DNA of 64,000 nucleotides, taken from contig NZ_JBCJKP010000001.1 of assembly GCF_039503195.1 (NCBI RefSeq), positions 4,836,001 through 4,900,000 on the forward strand. The letters are read 5' to 3'. Made by a program: the position numbers and the translations under genes. The notes below the pieces were generated by a model. The model was not told the DNA's origin. It was given only the letters and a program-made list of their open reading frames with translations, and searched no databases. Shown piece after piece: positions 15,605 to 22,608 of this stretch; position 1 is the first letter of the stretch; every line of letters begins with the position of its first letter. The stretch comes from Streptomyces mirabilis (lineage in GTDB: Bacteria; Actinomycetota; Actinomycetes; Streptomycetales; Streptomycetaceae).

Positions 15605-16480
15605 CTAGCGGTCCTGGTCGGCGAGTACGCCGTCGAGGAAGGGCTCGATCGCCGCGCGCCACGCCTCCGGCTGGTCGTAGTGCACGAGGTGACCGGCGTC
15701 GGCCACCTCCGCGTACCGGCCGTGCGGCAGGACGCGGACCATCTCCTGGGCCTCGGCCCGGCCGAGCTCGCCGTCCAGGCCCCGTACGACCAGTGCGGGG
15801 CACTGGACCTGGGCGAGCTCCTCCCAGTGGGCGTCGTACACCCAGGTCTGGCGGGACTTGAGCATCTGCTCGGGTTCGAAGACCGGGCGCCAGCCGTCGG
15901 CGGACTCGTGCATCACCTCGGCGTAGAACTCGCCGCGGGACGGGTTCGGGCGCTCCACCCAGGGGTCGTCCTCGCCGAACCACTTCCGTACGTCGGCGAG
16001 CGTGGCGAAGGGCGTGGGCCAGGCCTTGAACCAGTCCTCCCACTCACGCTGCGAAGCGGCCCCTAACGCCGAGGCCCGCATGTCGCAGATGATCAGCCCC
16101 CGGACGAGGTCGGGGCGCTTGGCGGCGAGCTGCCAGCCGGTCAGCGCGCCCATCGCGTGGCCGATGAGGACGGTCGGGGCGAGACCCAGCTGCTCGAGAG
16201 CGGCCTCGACGTCCTCGACGTACGCCTCGCGTGTGTACTGCCCCTCCGGCGCCTTGTCGCTCTGGCCGTGGCCGCGCTGGTCCAGGGCGACCGCGCGGTG
16301 CCGCTCGGAGAGCCAGCGGGCGGTGGACGCCCAGTGGGACGCGCGGCCCATGAGGCCGTGCAGAAGCAGCACGCCGGGGGCGGGCGGGGTCCTGGGCGGG
16401 TCGCTCTTGGGAGGATCGGCGAACTCCCAGGCAGCGAGCCGTAGGCCGCCCGCGCCCGTCACGTCGATGCGCCGCACCAT
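15605..16480 (-). CDS. Alpha/beta-hydrolase fold protein with Ala in place of the nucleophile Ser
   Basis: A 291-residue alpha/beta-hydrolase: oxyanion-hole HGLMGRASHW near 41-50, DQRGHGQSD at 67-75, the nucleophile elbow at 107-111, the acid candidate D236 (RGLDGEL) and H264 (DAGHLVHYDQ). The elbow reads G107-H-A109-M-G111, where the family has G-x-S-x-G. The codon is GCG, so Ser to Ala takes at least one base change from TCG. Asp and His remain. The protein may be a pseudo-enzyme, or act by a nucleophile-free mechanism as some cofactor-independent dioxygenases and lyases of this fold do. Single gene; a hairpin (16662-16679) lies upstream. Confidence 0.85.
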   Translation of the reverse strand: MVRRIDVTGAGGLRLAAWEFADPPKSDPPRTPPAPGVLLLHGLMGRASHWASTARWLSERHRAVALDQRGHGQSDKAPEGQYTREAYVEDVEAALEQLGLAPTVLIGHAMGALTGWQLAAKRPDLVRGLIICDMRASALGAASQREWEDWFKAWPTPFATLADVRKWFGEDDPWVERPNPSRGEFYAEVMHESADGWRPVFEPEQMLKSRQTWVYDAHWEELAQVQCPALVVRGLDGELGRAEAQEMVRVLPHGRYAEVADAGHLVHYDQPEAWRAAIEPFLDGVLADQDR

Positions 16481-16661
16481 AGGTCTGGCACCCCCCTAGC
16501 TCGCTCGGACCGCTCGCTCCCGCTCGAGTCGGCCGGTCCACTCGTACCGCTTCCTGCCGCGCTTGCTGCTGCTGTCGTGCCGCTTTCATGCCGTTGAGTC
16601 TGCTGATGTGCTGCTCTACGTGTACCCGATGTGCCTGTGATACGCCGCCAGGTTATCGAAT

Positions 16662-16679
16662 GAGTATTCGAAAATACTC
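16662..16679. promoter_or_regulatory. AT-rich perfect hairpin, operator candidate
   Basis: GAGTATT-cgaa-AATACTC, a 7-bp perfect inverted repeat in a distinctly AT-rich patch about 180 bases upstream of the hydrolase start. The base composition is unusual for this genome, which favours a regulator-binding site in the hydrolase promoter. Confidence 0.45.
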
Positions 16680-16837
16680 CTCTCGGCGGCAACACCCCTC
16701 GTTCGAGTGACCCCACTCGGGGATTGACCGCCGCCGCCGAGGGGAGATCTTCAGCGGGAGGCGGACCACTCGGGGAAATCGGTCCGAAGGGGATGACCCT
16801 GGGAGCTCGGGGCTCCGGGTCAGCACAGGGGAGGACA

Positions 16838-16865
16838 GGCCCCGGCGCCATAAGGTGCCGGGGCC
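16838..16865. terminator. Terminator-like hairpin with no assigned gene
   Basis: GGCCCCGGCGCC and GGTGCCGGGGCC pair over 12 positions (one G-T) around an ATAA loop, followed by ctctcc on the plus strand. The nearest annotated 3' end is dmdR1, 570 bases away, so it probably ends a transcript not recognised here or a long dmdR1 leader-less tail. Confidence 0.5.
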
Positions 16866-17431
16866 CTCTCCACATCTACGGCACATCCTCCCCGCCCCTT
16901 CCCCAACCGTGCGACATCCCTCTTGGACACGGTCAAGAGCCCTCAGGTCATATGCCTCACGGGTCAGCCTCGCACGCAAATGGTCGCGGCGCTGCGATTC
17001 CGCACACTGAATCTTGGTTTCGGCCAGGTAGCGAAAACATCACAACTGCCCCTGTGGTCGCGGGAGTTGACATGACCGAGGTGAGTCGACGGAGGCGCGG
17101 GAAGGAGGTGGAGCGTTGGGTCACCGCGGGCGGACGACACGCTCCAGGGCGAGCGACCTGCGCCAGGGCGCCCATGCCCGCGCCCCGCGCGTTGAACGGA
17201 GCTCCGGGTCGTCCCCCACGAGCGGTGTCGCCGTGCGCGGGCTCGATCGCCACCGACGCGCAGCGGGCGGGCCGAGTCGATGCCGGCCCACGATGGCCGG
17301 CGGGCGCCCGGAGGCCGACCCGGGGTTCGGCGGATGCCGGACCCCGTGGCCCACCCCCGGGAGCTGCCCCTCGCGGGCTCAGGGCCGGGAAGCCCGCACC
17401 GGGGTGCGAGGCCTCCCACCATCACCGGATG

Positions 17432-18124
17432 TCAGCGCTTGGCGACGAACACGTGGGACGCGACGTCCGACTCCAGCTCCGCCGCCTCACCACCGCTGCC
17501 GACGAGCACGCCGCCCGCCGACTCCGTCACGCTCACCACGGAGCCGGGCTGCACACCCGCGCGCCGCAGCGTGTACATCAGCTGCGCGTCCGTCTGGATG
17601 GGCTCGCCGATCCGGCGCACGACGACGGTCTTGCCGTCCAGGCCGGGGTCGAGCTCGGCCAGCGACACCATGCTCTCGTCCAGGAACGGGTCGGCGCCGT
17701 CCTTCTCGCCGAGCTCCTCCAGTCCGGGGATCGGGTTGCCGTACGGCGACTCGGTCGGGTGGCGCAGGAGCTCCAGCACCCGCCGCTCCACCGCCTCGCT
17801 CATCACGTGCTCCCAGCGACACGCCTCGGCGTGGACCTGCTCCCACTCCAGACCGATGACGTCGACGAGCAGGCACTCCGCGAGGCGGTGCTTGCGCATC
17901 ACTCGGGTGGCGAGACGACGGCCCTCCTCGGTCAGCTCCAGGTGCCGGTCGGTGGCGACCGCCACCAGACCGTCGCGCTCCATGCGCGCCACCGTCTGGC
18001 TGACCGTCGGCCCGCTCTGGTCGAGCCGCTCCGCGATCCGGGCGCGCATGGGGACCACGCCTTCCTCCTCCAGCTCGAGGATGGTGCGGAGATACATCTC
18101 CGTGGTGTCGATCAGTCCGGACAT
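17432..18124 (-). CDS. dmdR1: DtxR/IdeR-family iron-dependent repressor
   Basis: This 230-residue regulator represses siderophore and other iron genes when loaded with Fe2+. The N-terminal winged HTH (residues 4-70, with PTVSQTVARMERDGL as recognition region), dimerisation domain (about 73-140) and C-terminal SH3-like domain (from about 150) are complete. The metal ligands fall at the IdeR positions: M10, C102, E105, H106 for one site and H79, E83, H98 for the other. ATG 18124 follows AAGGGGC; a longer frame to 18262 is not needed. The symbol is by analogy with S. coelicolor, where dmdR1 lies beside a UPF0309 gene as here. No iron box is seen at its own promoter. Confidence 0.92.
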   Translation of the reverse strand: MSGLIDTTEMYLRTILELEEEGVVPMRARIAERLDQSGPTVSQTVARMERDGLVAVATDRHLELTEEGRRLATRVMRKHRLAECLLVDVIGLEWEQVHAEACRWEHVMSEAVERRVLELLRHPTESPYGNPIPGLEELGEKDGADPFLDESMVSLAELDPGLDGKTVVVRRIGEPIQTDAQLMYTLRRAGVQPGSVVSVTESAGGVLVGSGGEAAELESDVASHVFVAKR

Positions 18125-18399
18125 ACGTGCCCCTTGATTAGCTCTGCCGAAGGCTCGGTGGCTCACCGGCGTGTGCGCTGGCCCTGAACCCAATTCTGAC
18201 GCATACCACTGACAAGCGTGCCTCGCCGTTGAAACCGCAGGGTGACGAGTGCCCCTGCGCACGCCCCACCGGGTGCCTCCGCGGGCGGCTCCGCAGGCCG
18301 TATTGACAGCGCACTGGTCCAGACCGCAACGTGATCCGCGACACGAAGCGTGACCCAGCTCCCACCCGACGCCGACGAGACTTCTAAGGGGCTTCGCCG

Positions 18400-19155
18400 A
18401 TGAGCGACCGCAAGCTGGCCGGGCAGTTCTTCGACGCGGCGATCGGCCTGCTCCGGCGGGTGCGGGACGAGGACGCGGGAGACATCGAGGCGGCCGGCGC
18501 CCTGATCGCCGACACCGTCACGGACGGCGGCCGGCTGTTCGCCTTCGGCGCCGGGCACTCCTCGCTCGCCGCGCAGGACGTCGTCTACCGCGCGGGTGGG
18601 CTTGCCCTGATGAACCTGCTCGCCGTGCCGGGCGTGGTCGGCGTCGACGTCATGCCGGCGACGCTGGGCTCGGCCCTGGAGCGGGTCGACGGCCTCGCGA
18701 GCGCGGTCCTGGACTCCAGCCCGCTGCGCGCCGGCGACGTGCTCGTGATCATCTCCCTGTCCGGCCGCAACGCGCTCCCGGTCGAGATGGCCATGAACGC
18801 GCGGGCCCTGGGCGTGAAGGTCATCGGCGTCACCTCGGTCGCCTACGCCTCGGAGACGAAGTCCCGGCACGTCTCGGGGACGTATCTGAAGGACCACTGC
18901 GACATCGTCCTCGACTCGAAGATCGCGGTCGGCGACGCGGAACTGACCCTGGAGACGATCGAGGCGCCCTTCGCCCCCGCCTCCACGGTGGTCACGACGG
19001 CCCTCCTCCAGGCCGTCATGGCCACGGCCGCGGGCGCGCTGGCCGACCGGGGCATCGAGCCGCCCCTGCTCCGCTCGGGCAACGTCGACGGCGGTCACGA
19101 GTGGAACGGCCGAGTGATGACGGAGTACGGCGACCGAATCTTCTACCGCCGCTGA
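18400..19155 (+). CDS. SIS-domain phosphosugar-binding protein (UPF0309 family)
   Basis: A 251-residue SIS-fold protein that should bind a phosphosugar. The sequence runs FAFGAGHSSLAAQDVVYRAGG (ligand loop), VLVIISLSGRNALPVEMAMNARALGVKVIGVTS (second loop), and ends in the family's VDGGHEWNGRVMTEYGDRIFYRR. The length matches UPF0309. No catalytic function is established; relatives are thought to act on aminosugar phosphates. It is divergent from dmdR1 with a 275-base gap. AAGGGGCTTCGCCG precedes the ATG. The stop codon lies inside the first unit of the 28-bp repeat array. Confidence 0.9.
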   Translation: MSDRKLAGQFFDAAIGLLRRVRDEDAGDIEAAGALIADTVTDGGRLFAFGAGHSSLAAQDVVYRAGGLALMNLLAVPGVVGVDVMPATLGSALERVDGLASAVLDSSPLRAGDVLVIISLSGRNALPVEMAMNARALGVKVIGVTSVAYASETKSRHVSGTYLKDHCDIVLDSKIAVGDAELTLETIEAPFAPASTVVTTALLQAVMATAAGALADRGIEPPLLRSGNVDGGHEWNGRVMTEYGDRIFYRR

Positions 19156-19451
19156 GCCGACGGGGATCTTTCAGCCCGGCCGAGCCGACCAGGGCCTTTC
19201 AGCACGGCTGAGCCGACCGAGATCCTTCACCGTGACGGGACCGATCGGGATCTTTCACCACGGCTGGGCCCACCGGGATCCCCCACGCCGCTGAGCCGAC
19301 CCGGATCCTCGACCGACGCCGAGCCGAACGTGCCTCTCCACGGTCGCTGGACCGACCCGGCTCCTCCAACCCCGCTGAACCGACCGGGAGTCCTCCACCC
19401 GCACTGGGCCGACCCGGAATCCTCCAGCCGCGTTGGGCCGATCGGGTGGGG
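19151..19451. repeat. Degenerate tandem array, 11 units of about 28 bp
   Basis: Unit starts are 19151, 19179, 19207, 19235, 19263, 19290, 19318, 19346, 19374, 19403 and 19432 (the last partial). The shared core is g[ct]tgrgCCGAcCgGGatC, followed by a variable ccttcac-like tail. Units are 27-29 bp, so no reading frame is kept. The array fills the whole gap between the SIS gene and the PAS/GAF gene, both of which end here (convergent). Units diverge gradually from left to right. It is not CRISPR, because there are no unique spacers. Confidence 0.85.
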
Positions 19452-19461
19452 GTGCGGCGGC

Positions 19462-20847
19462 CTACGTGTGGCCCGCCAGGCCCTCCAGATCCAGCGCCGT
19501 GGCGATCCGTACCGCCACGTCCTCCGCGTACGTCGCGTCCGCGCGCTCGAACTGGCTGCGCCCCGCCCCCCGCAGAAACGTCACGACGCCCAGCGTGCGC
19601 CCCCGGCTGCGCAGGACCGCGCACAGGGCGTGCACCGAGTCCGGCGGCCACTGGCGGGCCGTGGCCCACTCCCGCTTGCGCTCGGGGGTGGTCTCACCGG
19701 AGCTGGCCCGCACGGACCCGGCCCGCTCCACGCACTGGAGCGCGGGATGCCCCTCGGCGTACCGCACGGGCAGCCCCGCCTTCCCGGTGAGCAGACTCGG
19801 CCCGGGCGCCCCGGCGGGCGTGGTGACGGCCCGTACCAGCCGTACGGGCCCGTCCTCGTCCCCCGCCGACCACCCGGTCGCGACCCGGTCGATCAGCGCG
19901 TGGTCGGCGAACCCGGCGAGTGCGAAGTCGAGGTGGACGGTGGCGGCCTCCCCGGGGTCCTCGCACTCGGCCGCCGCCCGGGCGGCCCGGTGCAGCTGGT
20001 TGGCCCTGAACCGCAGCAGGGCCGCCTCCTGCTCGGTGTGCTTGGCCTCGGTCACGTCCTGGAAGAGCCACCCGACCCCGAGCGGAACCGGTTCTTCCGC
20101 GAGCGGCGAGGCGAGCCGCAGGAACCCGCTGCGCCAGCACCGCCGCTTCTCGCCCTCGGCCGACCGCACGCTCACCCACATCTCGGCGGGCGCGGGCGGC
20201 GCGCCCTCGGCGAGCACGTGCGTGAGCGCGCTCTCCAGCTCCTCGACCCCTTGGGAGAGCAGCTCCCCCAGCGGTCGTCCGAGCACCGCCGTACGCCCGA
20301 TCCCCAGGGCTCGGGCCGCATGCGCGTTGACGACGGCGGGCCGCAGGTCCGCGTCGACCAGCACCACACCCCAGCTGGCGTCCTCGAACAACGCCTCGCT
20401 CAGAGCGATGGACCGCTCGAGATCGATCTGCGCGTGCACCTCGCTGAAGGCGCAGTACACCCCGGCGGGCTTCCCGTCGGCTCCGCGCACGGCGGCGGAC
20501 TGGGTCCGCACCAGCACGCGCCCGCCGTCCTTGGTCAGCAGCGCGAACTCGTGCACCTGACGTCCGGGGGCCTCCATGGCGGACAGCAGCCGCGCCTCGA
20601 CCTCCTCGGCGTCCGCGGTCCGCACGGCCCACCCGGCGAACCCGCGCCGCCCCACGGCCTCGGCCGCGGTCCAGCCGAGAATCCGCTCGGCCTCGCGGTT
20701 CCAATGGGTGACGACCCCGTCGGCGTCGAACGCGCACAGCGCCGCGTCCATCCCGTCCAGCAGCGCGGCAAGCAGATCGGAACCAGCCGGCTCGGGCTCG
20801 TCCGGCCCCAGCTCGTCGGTGGTCCCACTACGCCGGGAAGCACTCAC
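19462..20847 (-). CDS. PAS-PAS-GAF sensory protein
   Basis: A 461-residue soluble sensor. PAS 1 covers about residues 25-130 (LLAALLDGMDAALCAFDADGVVTHWNREAERILGWTAAEAVG), PAS 2 about 145-270 (ALFEDASWGVVLVDADLRPAVVNAHAARALG), and a GAF-like domain fills the C-terminus (ALCAVLRSRGRTLGVVTFLRG...TYAEDVAVRIATALDLEGL). There is no kinase, phosphatase or GGDEF output domain, so it may be a receiver for a separate partner or a truncated SpoIIE-type sensor. GTG 20847 is preferred because AGGGGGTCCA precedes it; the frame is open to 20898. It ends against the 28-bp repeat array. Confidence 0.8.
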   Translation of the reverse strand: MSASRRSGTTDELGPDEPEPAGSDLLAALLDGMDAALCAFDADGVVTHWNREAERILGWTAAEAVGRRGFAGWAVRTADAEEVEARLLSAMEAPGRQVHEFALLTKDGGRVLVRTQSAAVRGADGKPAGVYCAFSEVHAQIDLERSIALSEALFEDASWGVVLVDADLRPAVVNAHAARALGIGRTAVLGRPLGELLSQGVEELESALTHVLAEGAPPAPAEMWVSVRSAEGEKRRCWRSGFLRLASPLAEEPVPLGVGWLFQDVTEAKHTEQEAALLRFRANQLHRAARAAAECEDPGEAATVHLDFALAGFADHALIDRVATGWSAGDEDGPVRLVRAVTTPAGAPGPSLLTGKAGLPVRYAEGHPALQCVERAGSVRASSGETTPERKREWATARQWPPDSVHALCAVLRSRGRTLGVVTFLRGAGRSQFERADATYAEDVAVRIATALDLEGLAGHT

Positions 20848-21022
20848 CTGGACCCCCTGCAGGCTGCGTCCGCACGTACGGCGAGACAGTTCGCTCACTC
20901 GCCTTCATTCAACTCGAACGTGACCCAGCCCACATCGTGTTCCCCAAAGATTGGACGAAATCGTTGTACGCAGGGATTCCGCCCCGTCAGCCCCAGGAAT
21001 CGCAGGGTCGAAAAAAAAGTGG

Positions 21023-21051
21023 TTGAGCTCTCGGCGATCGGTTCCTAAGGT
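21023..21051 (+). promoter_or_regulatory. Strong sigma-70 (HrdB-type) promoter
   Basis: TTGAGC (21023-21028), a 17-base spacer and TAAGGT (21046-21051), preceded by a run of eight A residues. This is one of the best consensus matches in the window. The start of transcription should fall near 21058. Confidence 0.75.
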
Positions 21052-21057
21052 GTGGTC

Positions 21058-21300
21058 TACACGAGAAGGGAGGTGGTTCGGCAGATGTATAAGAACCGGA
21101 CGCGTGAGGTGGCTGCGGGCTAGCGGCCCGTCACCACATCCAGTGCGGTGCCGGACCAGCGCGTGAACTGAGCGCGCAGCCGGCCCCAATCCCAAGCAGT
21201 CACCCGACCCGCGAGCTCGCCGGTACGTCCGGCCGGCTCCTCCGCCGCGAGGCGGAGGGACCCGAGCTCGCGGGTCGTCTGCGTTTCGCAGGGCATGTGA
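21058..21300 (+). ncRNA. Structured RNA or long 5' leader (unassigned)
   Basis: Downstream of the strong promoter lie nested stems: GCCGG(21150)/CCGGC(21180) enclosing GCGCG/CGCGC; a 15-bp perfect stem pairing 21205-21219 with 21263-21277; inside it an 8-bp hairpin 21239-21246/21251-21258; and CTGCG-ttt-CGCAG just after. A 12-codon frame (21085-21123) precedes the stems. No conventional protein gene occupies the 430 bases between promoter and dioxygenase. It may be a small RNA or a leader that controls the dioxygenase. It is not RNase P, tmRNA or SRP RNA by the motifs I know. Confidence 0.55.
21085..21123 (+). CDS. 12-residue upstream peptide
   Basis: ATG preceded by AGGGAGGTGG, an excellent ribosome site, encodes MYKNRTREVAAG and a TAG. 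It starts about 27 bases after the predicted transcription start and ends just before the stem-loops, the usual layout of a leader peptide whose translation influences RNA folding. There is no amino-acid run that would point to a specific signal. Confidence 0.5.
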   Translation: MYKNRTREVAAG

Positions 21301-21332
21301 GGTGGGGCACATGCGTTTCACGGGGTCCGCAG

Positions 21333-21338
21333 TACTCT
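21333..21338 (+). promoter_or_regulatory. -10 box for a leaderless leader-peptide mRNA
   Basis: TACTCT ends 6 bases before the ATG at 21345, the spacing seen for leaderless actinobacterial transcripts. The -35 region is weak. Confidence 0.5.
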
Positions 21339-21344
21339 TGGACC

Positions 21345-21422
21345 ATGCTTCCGATGCTCGTTCGACGCCGACACGTGGACTTCGTGCGCGTCACGAGCAT
21401 GGGCTGTCGGGCTTCTTCCTGA
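21345..21422 (+). CDS. RRxHVD-type leader peptide (25 residues)
   Basis: This short frame contains RRRHVDFVRV and a single Cys near its end (GCRASS). Actinobacteria carry many such peptides of the pattern RRHVDLxRV...C upstream of sulfur-metabolism genes, where ribosome stalling at Cys codons is thought to control the gene behind. Here the next gene is a 2OG-Fe(II) dioxygenase, 91 bases on. An internal ATG at 21354 would give 22 residues. The -10 box TACTCT ends 6 bases before the ATG. Confidence 0.65.
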   Translation: MLPMLVRRRHVDFVRVTSMGCRASS

Positions 21423-21513
21423 CCTCGGCCCCCTTTCTTCCCCTTGGCTCCCGTGGCCCCCGCCCCATCCCCGGCGGCCGCCCGGGCACCCGTACACCCT
21501 GCGGACGCACCTC

Positions 21514-22578
21514 ATGACGACGCACACGTCTTCTGCTCAGTACCTGCAGAGCCGGCAGAGCCGACAGCACCGGCCCTACCAGCAGCTTCCGATCATCGAT
21601 CTCTCCGCGGCCGAGCGCGGCCCCCAGGCCCGTGCCCTGCTGCACGCGCAGTTGCACAGCGCGGCCCACGACGTGGGCTTCTTCCAGCTCGTCGGGCACG
21701 GGGTGACCGAGGGCGAGACCGCCGCCCTGCTCGACGCCATGCACCGGTTCTTCGCGCTGCCCGAGGCCGAGCGGCTCGCCCTCGACAACGTCAACTCGCC
21801 GCACTTCCGCGGGTACACGCGCACCGGCGACGAGCGCACGGGCGGCAGCCGGGACTGGCGGGACCAGCTCGACATAGGGGCCGAGCGGCCCGCGCGCAGG
21901 CCCGGTCCCGGCGAACCCGCCTACTGGTGGCTGGAAGGGCCCAACCAGTGGCCTGCCGCACTGCCGGAGCTGCGGACCGCCGCGCTGGCATGGATCGACC
22001 GGCTCAGCTCGGTCGCGGCCCGCCTGCTGCGCGAGCTGCTCACCGCGATCGGGGCTCCCGCCGACTTCTACGAGCCGATCTTCGGCGAGCGGGCCCATCC
22101 GCATCTGAAGCTCGTGCGCTACCCGGGCAGCGCGGGCGACGGCGCCGACCAGGGCGTGGGCGCGCACAAGGACTACGGATTCCTGACGCTGCTGCTCCAG
22201 GACCAGGTCGGCGGCCTTCAGGTGCAGCGCGAGGACGGTCTGTTCCACGAGGTGCCGCCGCTGCCGGGGGCGTTCGTGGTCAACCTGGGCGAGCTGCTGG
22301 AAGTGGCCACCAACGGCTACCTCGTCGCCACCAACCACCGGGTCGTCAGTCCGCCCGGGGCCACCGAGCGGTTCTCCGTGCCCTTCTTCTACAACCCGCG
22401 CCTGGACGCGCACGTGGAGCCGTTGCCCTTCCCGCACGCCTCCGCCGCTCCCGGTGTCACCGACGACCCGGCGAACCCGCTGTTCGCGGAGTACGGCTTC
22501 AACGAGCTGAAGGGCAAACTGCGGGCCCACCCCCTGGTCGCCACCCGTCATCACGCGGAGCTGCTCACCCCCGCGTGA
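21514..22578 (+). CDS. 2-oxoglutarate/Fe(II) oxygenase, isopenicillin N synthase family
   Basis: A 354-residue non-haem iron oxygenase. The N-terminal DIOX_N region (LPIIDLSAAERG...VGFFQLVGHGV) and the double-stranded beta-helix core are complete. The Fe(II) ligands are H218-x-D220 (GAHKDYG) and H275 (TNHRVV); R286-x-S288 (RFS) should bind 2-oxoglutarate. The substrate is unknown; no biosynthetic cluster adjoins. It lies behind an RRxHVD leader peptide, which hints at control by cysteine or sulfur supply, and possibly at a sulfur-containing substrate. It is convergent with the citrate synthase gene, 30 bases apart. Confidence 0.9.
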   Translation: MTTHTSSAQYLQSRQSRQHRPYQQLPIIDLSAAERGPQARALLHAQLHSAAHDVGFFQLVGHGVTEGETAALLDAMHRFFALPEAERLALDNVNSPHFRGYTRTGDERTGGSRDWRDQLDIGAERPARRPGPGEPAYWWLEGPNQWPAALPELRTAALAWIDRLSSVAARLLRELLTAIGAPADFYEPIFGERAHPHLKLVRYPGSAGDGADQGVGAHKDYGFLTLLLQDQVGGLQVQREDGLFHEVPPLPGAFVVNLGELLEVATNGYLVATNHRVVSPPGATERFSVPFFYNPRLDAHVEPLPFPHASAAPGVTDDPANPLFAEYGFNELKGKLRAHPLVATRHHAELLTPA

Positions 22579-22608
22579 TGACCGGCCACTCCTGGACTCG
22601 ACGGGGGC

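Larger units (their letters stand above)
16481..17431. other. 951-base region without a supported gene
   Basis: Open frames here are long only because of GC content; none has family resemblance, a good start or proper codon bias. Visible structure: a perfect hairpin at 16662-16679, a terminator-like hairpin at 16838-16865, and a locally AT-richer stretch at 16970-17070 that could hold a promoter. A degraded gene or an untranslated RNA is possible. Confidence 0.5.

Noticed and set aside
16724..18187. 487-residue plus-strand gene
   Set aside because: No family resemblance, and most of it lies opposite the well-supported dmdR1 gene; open frames of this size are common by chance at this GC content.
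18125..18399. Iron box in the dmdR1/SIS divergent region
   Set aside because: No TTAGGTTAGGCTAACCTAA-like sequence was found.
19151..19451. CRISPR array
   Set aside because: The 28-bp period suggests it, but units are contiguous, degenerate and have no unique spacers, and there are no cas genes.
21058..21300. RNase P RNA, tmRNA or SRP RNA
   Set aside because: The signature sequences (for example GAGGAAAGTCC) are absent and the stems do not match.
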